Assembly: GCF_001949145.1 (NCBI RefSeq) | Contig: NW_019091407.1 | Coordinates: 778,360 to 842,359 of the forward strand | Origin: Acanthaster planci | Lineage: Eukaryota > Echinodermata > Asteroidea > Valvatida > Acanthasteridae | Direction of reading: 5' to 3' | DNA length: 64,000 nucleotides | Part shown: piece by piece, positions 54,056-64,000 of the stretch | Position numbering within the stretch: the stretch's first letter is position 1 | How the letters are laid out: each line of letters opens with the position of its first letter | Made by a program: the position numbers and the translations under genes | Notes under the pieces: generated by a model | The model's input: only the letters and a program-made list of their open reading frames with translations | Told to the model about the DNA's origin: nothing | Database searches by the model: none

Positions 54056-57000
54056 TAGTGAAATTCTAGCTATTGTGGTTCAACAGATGGCGCTATTCAT
54101 GTTTAATGCCAGCCCGAACTACGATCCCGACCAAAACTGGGCGCGACACAGTAAGCATACTGATCCCAAGTTCCCCGCTCCCCCAGTCAATGTTGCTATT
54201 TCCGGCTTGAGCACAGAGTGAGCAATGAGAGATAATACTGACTGGAGGCAAGGTGTGGAGCCTGCGAGATTCGGCCGGAATGGTAGCTTTGCCACGCGGC
54301 ATGTTGGCAGTAAAACACGTCATTCCTGTTATGAACTGCAAAGCATGACTTTCAAATGGTCGATATAGATTTCTCCTACTAGCTTACAGTTTTAAACTAA
54401 ATTCAGTGATTTGGATTTACAGACTGGCCTAATTCCACAAGCTGACATAAGCATTTAAGGCTAACGTTTTGTGACTATACCCCAGCACGAATCGACCGAA
54501 TTAATAGGTCACTAGATTCACAATGGTATATACGAAACGTATATCGCAATGCTGTAAAGGAATGGCACAATGGCAATCGAAAAGAAAGTTACCTAAAATT
54601 TTGCTAAGGAAGAGCCTTTCAATAATACTGTACCTTCAGCAAAGTCTTGTTAACGAATGAAACGCAGAAAAAGTAACCCATAACACTGCTACAAGACAGC
54701 TGACATTCATTTCATTTTAGTGGTCCACAAAATGGGAGATGGCAGTGGGAGTTTGTTTTAATTTTTGTAATTACTTCAATTCAGAAGTTCTGGACATTAT
54801 CAGGAATATATAAAGGATGGGGGCGGGAAAATTGCCCTAGTTTCATTGGTGACTTTTTAGAAATGAACTGAAATCTATCTCTTTTTTCATGTTTGTTTGA
54901 AATTTTTATGCACGTTTTGGTTGTAGTCATCCATATTAGTTTAGTGCTCTTCCTTATGTCTACTTCAACGACACCAGTACTCGCCAGTTTTGTCTGGTCT
55001 TGAAAAGAGAACAAACTATTTAGCCTGTGGGAATTGAGTTGACTGCAATTCGCTAGATAAGCTTGTAAGGGAAACTGGCATAGGGGAGCAGTTGCTATCT
55101 TGTTCTGTGTGCGATTGCATTGGTAAACTCTCTTAAATAAAGTTTAGACTGTCCAATAAAAGTCTAAAACAATGACCACAGCATTATGACGCAGGTAAAG
55201 TAGTAAATCACTCTAAACGGATGTACAAAGCGCTTTTTATGTACTGAGTACTTATTTTGCAGGTTATACAGCATGTTAAGTGAAAAATAAACGCCTTGAT
55301 AGTGCCATATTCGAATGAATTCAACCCTAAAGAGCCGGGTTATTTTTGGACCACAACTGGAGGGAGGTGGATTCTGCCCCCCCCCCAACTCGGTTGTCCT
55401 TTGCCTAAGTTTCTTAGCTTGTCATGGATGTTGGAATAGTCATTATCACTAAAGAAAATCCAAGTTTCATCTCAATCAATATATGTTATTTGTCATTACG
55501 GTCATTTGAAGTTCAAAGGCCACACTCGTTCCAGCCTTGGTGCTGTGAGTCCGTCATTGAAAACAAAGCACATGTATAGAGGCCTACATAGGTCCAAGAA
55601 AAACGGACGCCATGCGAGAACGATATTTATAAACATCGATGTAAAATAACCACAAGAAATTATTTAAAAAAATCCTGCAGGCTCATTGCGTTAAACAACG
55701 TGCACTTCGACGATATTAGGACAAATATTGCGGAGAGTGGATTCCGTTGCGGCTTTTTTAGGGCTAACTCAGTATCCACATTGAGACATAATAATTAAAA
55801 AAATTAACAGAGTATTATCGCAATTACTGTAATATCGAGGACCATTCACAGAGACACAAATAATACCCCAAAACCGAAAGGCGTTTATCTGAGATTTATG
55901 ACAGTTATACATGTTTCAGTTTCGTATGTGCAGGTTCTGATAAAAACTTTCTGTAAGCCCGCTGAGCTGAAACCTTCAGAACAGTCTATAATTCTTTTTG
56001 AATAATACCGAAATTTCCAGCGCAAAAGCACTTGGCACTAATTGCAGTGAATATTCGCCTATGCTTCCAAACTGCCAAGCATTAATGTTCAAATAATAAG
56101 CCCTTTCTTAGATAAATTTGAAGAAAATCTGGTACAATGAGTGCTTTTAATTCACGTGAACATATTTGAATCTCTCCACACTTAAGACACTGTTGCTACA
56201 CCTTGCGATTTGGAGGAAGCTTTTACTTGGTTACATAATAGAGGCCTTGCACGCCAGTATACTGTTTTCGATGGATAAGAAGGGCGCAAAGGAACCGGTC
56301 CATTCCAGAGATGGTGGTCGTCATGCAAAAGCTTTCCCGGAGTTACGGGGATCAGCAACTACATAATATGAGGCAAGATATGGGACGAACAGCATCCCCC
56401 CCACACACCCACACCTTTGCGTTGGTCATTGTTTGATCGGAATTTCAGGAATTCTTTACAGACATCTTGGGCGGATGTTTTAGGTAACAATAATCTAGAA
56501 TGTGTACAGGGATTTGACATATAAGGGTGGGGGCTACCCCTCCTGATCCCACATCTTGCTGGGACTATTAAAGCAACCATAAGCAAAATAACATCGTCTT
56601 CAGTCTGGGGAATTCAAATTGTTCAGTTCACGTGAATTTAAAGAACTCAGTTACCAGATTTGAAATTCAACTCGCAAAAGTTCTTTAAATAAGATTACAT
56701 GAAATCATTCATTACAATGTTTCTTCCAACACTGTGACAAAAATGGCAATTCGGTTTAAGATTTTTCAGCCTGTGAAACCCGCAACGTACGGGAACACTT
56801 GTCGAGACATAACGTTTCCTCACTTCAACGTAGGTGCATGAGGCGCTCTCCAGTCTCCACAGTAACCCTCCGGACCGGCCCGGGCTCGGGAAATAAAGAG
56901 AATCGTTTAATTAATGTGTAATTTATTCAATAACGTATATGAAAATACCATCCGAAATCTTGTAGAGACACACTCTAAATTATAAATATTTAAGATTGGG

Positions 57001-58271
57001 CTTTCGCGTTGAGATAACATATCGTGAGATGATTTCAAATGGATGCTTCATTATTCGCAGTGAAACAGTGCGCAGTGGGAGAGTGCAAATGAATAAACAT
57101 GTAAATAGGATATCACATTCAACACAAACACTTCGTTAATTGTATTTCCCCTGCTTGACAAGCACTTCAGAATACCAATGATGCAACACGAGCCAATTGA
57201 CACAAACACACTGAAACTTGATACTGGATACTGAGCATCAATAATAAACATAAATGATGCAAATTATACCGTCGTTAACCGACACTTCATTTCATAGTTT
57301 CACCGTGTCACTTTGACTTTGTTTTCAGCCCTGGTAGTTGTTGGAATCGATCTAGGTCTTCGCTCCACTGGAAATATGCGGAGACGCGCAGACGAAAGAC
57401 CTAAAGCTTGGCTCTGGAAGCCCGTTTCAGACACGACCAAAGACTAATCCGATTAGAAGCCATAACTGTGGTGGCACCGTACTCACACACATAACATATT
57501 CTTTGGCTTGACGCTCACGTGCGTTTTGCAAATCACTACACAATGTTGGTCAACGAGGCATGTAACGCGCACGTACCACCTGTCCACGAGTGTCGTGCCA
57601 CCGCAGAAACGGTTTCTAACTCTGGTGGTCAAAATACACTTTATACAACACAATCTTGCAGTCTGCCGTTTAGAATGTGTATAGCCATTTTTTCTTCCAC
57701 CACAGTAACACTGTCTACGAAACCGATAACTATGCTAAATATTTTGTACATTATATAAGTTTTCCTTGCTACTTTAGTGTAGTACATGTACAAACAACAT
57801 ATTGCACTTAAATATACACAGACGTTTCATGACTTCATGTTCAGTTCCTTAATAAAGGCAATGCAATCAGGTTTAAAATCGAACGTGTCGATGCACGATC
57901 GATCTTTTGAGACAACTGCCGTTGAATACGATGCACATCCCATGCCTGGACTTGGTGTTTTACTTCGTTCACAGAAATATTTGTACATTTGGCTCACGTA
58001 AATACGTGTTAGTCAGGGAAAAAGAAGAACTGAGTTGTTTTAATTTTTAAGTGCGCATTTTCAACTGTGCATCTTATACATTGCAAATCAACTCCTGAAG
58101 AAATTATCTGCCGACTTCATGTCAAACTTGCAATAAATTGTTTTAAGAAATTGGTCGTGCAAATAAGCGCGAGTCCTGATGTCGAGGGATTAACATTATT
58201 GTGCAGAAGAGGAAACTGACAGCGTGTAGTCGGAGGCACAAGTGGTTCCATCATGCTTTCCCCAAGATCCT
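54056..58271. other. Intergenic DNA, SDR D to calmodulin-like 2
   Basis: SDR gene D and the minus-strand calmodulin-like gene end facing each other here. No supported exon, RNA gene or recognisable transposon in 4.2 kb. Frames at about 57519-58001 are short and without domain signal. Confidence 0.5.
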
Positions 58272-61200
58272 TTATTTGTCCGAGCTCATCATGGCGACAA
58301 ATTCTGCAAGGAATTATACAGGAAATAAAATAATGTAGATCAGGCCTGAAGTTTGATGAGTGGCCTTACACTTGTCACAAGGCCTGAAAGAAAGAAGGGA
58401 ACATGACGAGTAACTGGCACAAGGCGCAGTTGCCAGTGTTACTCACACAACAGTTAAGGGAGTCAAAAGTTATTACTATAGTTACTTGCGGTTCACGGAC
58501 CGGTTCTCAATTTGGAAATCTTTCTTAAATCCCTATATAGCCTAAGCATAGGGCGTGTACATATACCACCCGCTAGTCGTGTTATTACTGGGTCCGATTG
58601 GATTATGTCATATGCTTCGGCGAGATCACAGAAAAGGGGTAATATATAATTCCGTACGTGGTTTCCACCCACTTGCCTTTTATGAGGTATTTTGGAAAAG
58701 AACGAGAATTTTATGGGCGACCTGATGTTCAATTCTTTCACGTTTTACAGAATAGCGACGTTTTACAGGCTGTAAAAAAGAGAGGGGCATATTTTGACTA
58801 ACTTTTGCCCTAACTTGGTGTAAATATCAAGTTCCCAACTTCTGGTCACAAGGTGTCCAACCATTGTGTAAATCTTTTGGAAAGGACCAACGTTTATGTT
58901 AACAATGACCAACATCGGGGTAATTTAGCTTTGCCCAACGTGTTTCTGACCAACGTTTACAGAGTGCAGGGGAGATTTTTTAAAAGTCAATTTTAGGAAA
59001 CTTCGTAAATATTATTCTAAAAAGAACAGATGTTAAAAGGGGGTCTTGGTCGGTGTTTCGTTTTAAGGGGAAATAAACCGACCGAGCCTGCCACAGCAGA
59101 ATACCTTCGTAATTGACCTGTCCATCGCCATCCACATCGGCATCCCGTATCATCTCCTCCACCTCTTGCTTGTCAACTTTCTCGTCCAAACTCAGCATCA
59201 CGTGACGAAGCTCATCGGCACTGCCAGTCAAGGGGAGAGACAGAAGAAGAGGATGAAAAAAAACACGCTTGTATGAACTGCCAAGCGCATTACCTCGATC
59301 CCATCAACGGCTTGCGTTTGCATTTTTGCAAGAGTGTCTCAAGAAAGTGCGTTGAGCTCACCTGGAATCTGATGCATCATAGCGTGCACTTCTGCGCCAC
59401 AAATACCTAGCGCTCCGCACAATGAACCATGCGCCAAGTCCTTATCTTAGTGTCTGAAAATGTATACAGTCTAACCATTTGAAAAACATTCCAAAATAAG
59501 AAATAGTTTTGTATTAGTACCAAGTGGATCGGGAAGATTTTAGTTTATTTGATAGCTTGTTGGGGGAAGAGCAAAATATGACGCCGTCTAAGGTAGTCTT
59601 CCAAATGCTATTGTTTCGTCTTGCTAAAACTCACAACAGATAAATTAGAATCAGTTTGTGAACTTAAACAGTACACGGTGGCCATTTTGTGAATAGAACG
59701 AACATCTTTTAAAAACACCGCAAAAGCGTTCAGTGTACTTGGTGTCGAAAATGACGTAAGGTACGCGAATGTGTAGCTTGCCTGTTTGTGTGGATTATGA
59801 CATCTGCGGCAGTTGCTTCTGGTCCACAATTCGGTCAGCCACAACTCCCGCGGGGGTGGCATGGCACACGGCTCACACAGTATAACAAGATTGTGATTTG
59901 ATTTTTTTTGGGGGGGGACAGCACATGGTCTCCTACAGAAACTGCGAGTCCTTGCTAATATCATTATCAGATCTGGTACCGAACGGACGTAAGTCGATAC
60001 CTCAAAATAAAAAGGAGACAGGTCAGTTCTAAAGCACAACGGCAAAGATGCCCGGTAGCATGTACACATGTTTTAGGATATGGTAAGACTAAAGTTCATC
60101 TGGCAGCATCTGCCTGAGAGTACTGCCAGTTCAGGTCACTGTTATAGCTAGCCCCAAGAGTCGAGGGTTACGTTGTTCTGGTTAATCTCATGTTAAATTA
60201 TATGCTCCATGCGAATTCGTACTCAAAATGCCGATCCAGTCCAGCTGTCCACACATGCGACCAATTGTTACGTACAGAAAATTGGAGACTCGACATGCGC
60301 GGAATTCTTCCAAGTACCGCCATTAAACGTAGATACCTACGTATAGCCACAGCATCTACATGATGGGTTGCTGACCCCAGTGGAGTATAACATGCGCACT
60401 TAAACGCTAAAAAAGAACATTGCATGCTATATACCACGGGTAGCGCAAAGCAGACTCTAGACTGATAGAGGTGTTCTGTATGCAAGGTGTTATGAAACGG
60501 TCAGGGCAATCGATGGGCCAGAAGATATCCGTTATCCCGTATTATCCGGTATACCTTTACCGCTTTCCCTCGTCCCCTGGAGCTGCCTCAGGCACGAAGG
60601 GCCTGGTTTGGATACTGACACACAGATTTTGTGCTGGGGTCAATCTCTGCTCTTCTTTTCTTTCCCTGTTTTAATTCAGGCGATAGGTCCTGCGGGAGCG
60701 GGAATAATTTTTCGAGGGAATTTTCAGCTAGAAAAAGAGGAGCGAGTCGCACGGTAAAAGCTTGTTCGGCGTTGGTCGGTTGCCACGGACCTTGCTCAAC
60801 ACTTTAAACAAGAAAGACCAAATTGAAGACAAGCACTGATTTGGGAAAGTGGTTAGCCATTGCTAGGTGAGTTTACTCACTGGGGTCTTCTTGGGCGCAG
60901 GTCACGAGTGGGCTAAGTGGTTTGACTTACGAGTGAACTGACGCATCCCCAATGCGTTACTCAGCTCCATCCGATCAATGCGAGGAATATAAATTGTCAA
61001 AAAATATAGCAACATCTGCTCCTCGTAGACGCTGGTCCTGCTGCAAAATCCGATAGTATGTGGCTGATCTGTGTATATGGGTGCATTATGCAGTGATTGC
61101 TATCGCCTTCACCAAAGTAACTTCTTTGAATCTTGCTCTGGATTTGTGTGGCGTTACGTAGTAAATTGAAATCCATTCACCCAGGTTCGGCTTTGGAGAG

Positions 61201-63032
61201 GGGAAATTAGTCCCGTGATACGGATCGATCTTGCGTTGGCCGGTCAACTCAGCAACGCCTGAACGGTACAAGCGCAGCATCGATCGAGCGTCGTATGTTC
61301 GGTAGGGGAGTAATTCCGGCGCTCGCCGTCATCTCGACCTCACTCGATGAAAGGGTCATACGCGCAGCCTCTTATGTCGTGCATAGTGAGCCTTAGGTAC
61401 ATACACAACGCAAATGCTGATGTCACGTGAATTTGATGACGTCAATACTAGCTAATCAAAACTGCATGTTTGGGGAAAAAGAGGGATTTTAGCAAATGCA
61501 ACGTTTTGGGCATTTTTGCCAGGGATGTCTCCCCAAGAGCGTGAATACCGGAGGATGGGGGTATATTCCCCCAACACTTTTTGTTGACCAAGGGGTGGGC
61601 TGTGGAATCAGACCCCCCCACACACACACACATGGACACCAACACACCTAGACGAATTTTGTGGTGAAAAAAGGAGGATTGTGAAGAATATTTCGGACTT
61701 TCCAACAACCAAAATGTATTCAACAGCACTCAAAAGGAGAACAATTTTTGAAGCAGTTTTGATCTAAGGTTCTGCAGGAGTGTAATATATATTACAGATG
61801 TACATATGTATCATGAACATCGCCCACAGTGTCATATGGTGTCAGTATCACTCCCATGCCTGTCAAATGTCTATGGCCTGGTAAATCATCCCTTAAAGAT
61901 CTCCAGACCCCCCCGTTCCCGGTACAGATTTACGCCACTGGGTATACGCAATGCAGTTTGTTTTACTTAGCCCTTGAGAATGCTCCATCACCCTCATTGT
62001 CAAGTTTGTTTTGCTTTCTGATAAATATTTTGCTTCCTATTCGATGTGTATGCAAATACGAATGTCCATTTTTATGAAAAGAACTGTGAGGTCATTCCAG
62101 GGGAAAATCCTCAATGTTGCATTGATAGGAGATGACAAAAAACCCCTGTAATTTTGATATTTTGCGGTGCTGAATGACATTTTTCTGCTGATTCATCGTT
62201 GTGTGACCACATGGCATTAAGCTATTACGAGCAACTCTTTCTCAGAGAAGGTTTTCCGGAAGCAAATTCGGGTTTTCAACTTGAACACAAAAACCGATCA
62301 ACCGAAGTGTCTCCACTGAATGACAAAGAGTAACGGTGCCCTCTGCTGTCTGGAGAGGCATGGACAATTATTTAAATTGTGTAGAAGGGTGCAGTTTTCA
62401 CAACACTTAATCCCAAATCGACCTCCATTAGAGGCTTTGCGGGGTGGCCATGTTGCAAGGCATTAGTTTTGTTCCACAGGGAAACCTCCTTTGCGCATAC
62501 CCTGCGGAATAAAAATCACTAGCCTGCAAGCTGGCAGCCATGCAAACCCGCTGTAGTTTTACTACATCAAAGAAAAATATATAATTAAAAAAGTAAGTGC
62601 TTCAAGGAAACTCGCTAACATTTTTTGAAGTGTGTGCCCCCTAACTACAAAGCTGCCACGGTTTACCAGTGCATGAAGAAACTGGATTCCATCGATTTCT
62701 TTTGACAGGAGCACATGCTTAAACTGGCCAGTCAATTGAATCTGGCCGGTCGAGTGGAATCATGTCTTTTTTTCAGAAGTGATGTACGAACTTTTGTTTT
62801 CTGTGTTCCGTGATTCCCTACTGCAGATCCGACCCACTTTTCCATTGTTGCCTTCAAGAAACTGCACGGCCACAGGCATCATGCGTCCTGGTGTGAGCAG
62901 CCTACCTGATGAATCCATTTCCGTCCTTGTCGAATACTCTGAAGGCCTCTCGTATCTCCTCCTCGGTGTCCAGCTCTTTCATTTTCTGTCCCATCATGCT
63001 GACGAATTCAGTAAAGTCTATCGTCCCATTGC
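58272..63032 (-). CDS. Calmodulin-like EF-hand protein 2 (5' part outside window)
   Basis: The C-terminal half of a calmodulin paralog. Minus-strand exons are 63032-62906 (127 bases), 59220-59105 (116 bases) and 58303-58272 (ends [11 protein letters not shown], stop). The first two have exactly the lengths of the matching calmodulin exons. Splice borders are AG/GT, and phases join without a break. Visible EF parts are the second half of loop 2 (NGTIDFTE), loop 3 ([12 protein letters not shown]) and loop 4 ([12 protein letters not shown]), all with complete ligands. The linker reads [14 protein letters not shown], and between EF3 and EF4 [15 protein letters not shown] replaces the calmodulin [15 protein letters not shown], so it is a distinct gene. 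The exon for the first EF hand should lie beyond the right edge; I found none between 63033 and 64000. Confidence 0.88.
61540..61975 (+). repeat. Dispersed repeat family, copy near 61.7 kb
   Basis: Contains TTGTGGTGAAAAAAGGAGG, CAACCAAAATGTATTCAACA, ATGTATCATGAACA and CAGATTTACGCCACTGG in the same order as 39110-39520. It lies in an intron of the second calmodulin-like gene. A partial inverted relative may be present near 44765-44850. Confidence 0.5.
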
Positions 63033-64000
63033 CTTGGGGAAGAGGAGGGGAAGAGCACAGTTCAAAATGACTTCACATTGAAAATGGTTGACAATATTAT
63101 CGTGATGGTTGCAGGTGCATATTACTTAACAATGCAGTGATCAATACATTAAGCCTGGTTATTGTCCACGTGACTTGTGTACACAAACAGGTCAATTATG
63201 AGAACTTTCAACAACTTTGTATGGTTACCCTGCTTTTGTTGTCATTTCAATCGATTCTTTTTGAAGGACATGTTCATGTTTTCGCGCATGACAGATCTCT
63301 GTGCTTGGAAGGGGTCTCGTGAATGATACACTTAAATTTGAGGGGTCATCACACGAGACCAATATTTGTGATTCCCTGTCTCAAAGAGACATTATATTTG
63401 TGATTGTCTTCCTTGAGATTACCGTACCTTTGCAAATACATCTACGTCGGCTACATTTAAGTAGGCCTATGATCAAAAGACAACATTCCTTAACTTTGGC
63501 CACGCAGGATCATATTAACGGAACACATTCTTGTACTTGGAAAGTCTTTGAATATGTTTAATCATTAAAAGTCAGCATCACACTGTGCAAACAAATCAGT
63601 CTGTCCGGTTCGTGTCAAGTGCTTCGACTCTAACTAAATCACCATCTACACCAAAGATTTCTGGCCCATAAACCAAGAGAGATTGGCATTTAGACGACCG
63701 CTTGGCTGTGTCATTCGGTTTCAGGCCGTTGGTCCACCAAACGCGACGTCACATGCGATGCGACACATACGGCTGTGCTGATGCGTGTATTCTGCGGCGA
63801 TCGAGACGTGCATAGTGGACGGCGCGCGTGCGAGCTCATGGAAAGGCGCCGAATCTGATGTTATTATGCGAGAAAAAAATCCCCACTCTGAATTAGACAT
63901 GCAAAACATTTACGGCTAATATCATGGGACTGTTACGACCATGAAAAAGCCTAATAGATAAAAACATGACTTCTTTTTCTGACACTTTAAAATCAGTTTA
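63033..64000. other. Right-edge intron sequence
   Basis: Presumed intron upstream of the exon ending at 63032. No EF-hand exon or other feature seen. Confidence 0.5.

Noticed and set aside
59608-60069. 153-codon minus-strand frame upstream of calmodulin-like 2 exons
   Set aside because: No family resemblance, no matching splice phase with the EF-hand exons, and it lies in an intron.

Overview
The window is animal (eukaryotic) genomic DNA: about 64 kb of AT-rich sequence with two assembly gaps, genes split into short exons with GT/AG introns, many decayed transposable elements, and no bacterial operon, CRISPR array or rRNA. The calmodulin gene has invertebrate-type residues (Phe at the position where vertebrates have Tyr99). 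The repeats (L2/CR1-like LINE ends, tRNA-headed SINEs, BEL/Pao and piggyBac remains) fit a marine invertebrate. A deuterostome such as a lancelet is my best guess, but the sequence does not settle it.

There are two gene clusters. The EF-hand cluster consists of a calmodulin-like gene on the plus strand (2247-8543, 5' end not found), a complete canonical calmodulin gene on the minus strand (18918-12241, six coding exons, 149 codons), and the 3' half of a second calmodulin-like gene on the minus strand (63032-58272) that runs off the right edge. All three share the same intron positions, so they derive from one ancestral gene.

The second cluster (26.5-54 kb, plus strand) lies between the calmodulin genes. 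It is a tandem array of short-chain dehydrogenase/reductases resembling D-beta-hydroxybutyrate dehydrogenase (BDH1/SDR9C group). Genes A (26511-37030), C (47598-50424) and D (51284-54044) are intact four-exon genes with a continuous reading frame. Copy B (about 39850-45429) is a broken duplicate: exon 1 has lost its ATG, an internal segment and the frame; exon 2 is intact; exons 3 and 4 are missing. A, B and C also share intron and upstream sequence, so they are recent duplicates. D is more diverged and looks most like BDH1.

The 8.2-kb second intron of gene A has collected mobile elements: a BEL/Pao retrotransposon remnant apparently interrupted by a LINE fragment, a piggyBac transposase pseudogene, and a possible LTR. 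Other repeats include a 216-bp inverted-repeat element in a calmodulin intron, an L2/CR1-like LINE 3' end in another calmodulin intron, several near-perfect hairpins, tandem repeats with 86-, 84- and 21-bp units, and a dispersed repeat seen near 39, 49 and 61.7 kb. The remaining intergenic DNA shows no convincing genes.
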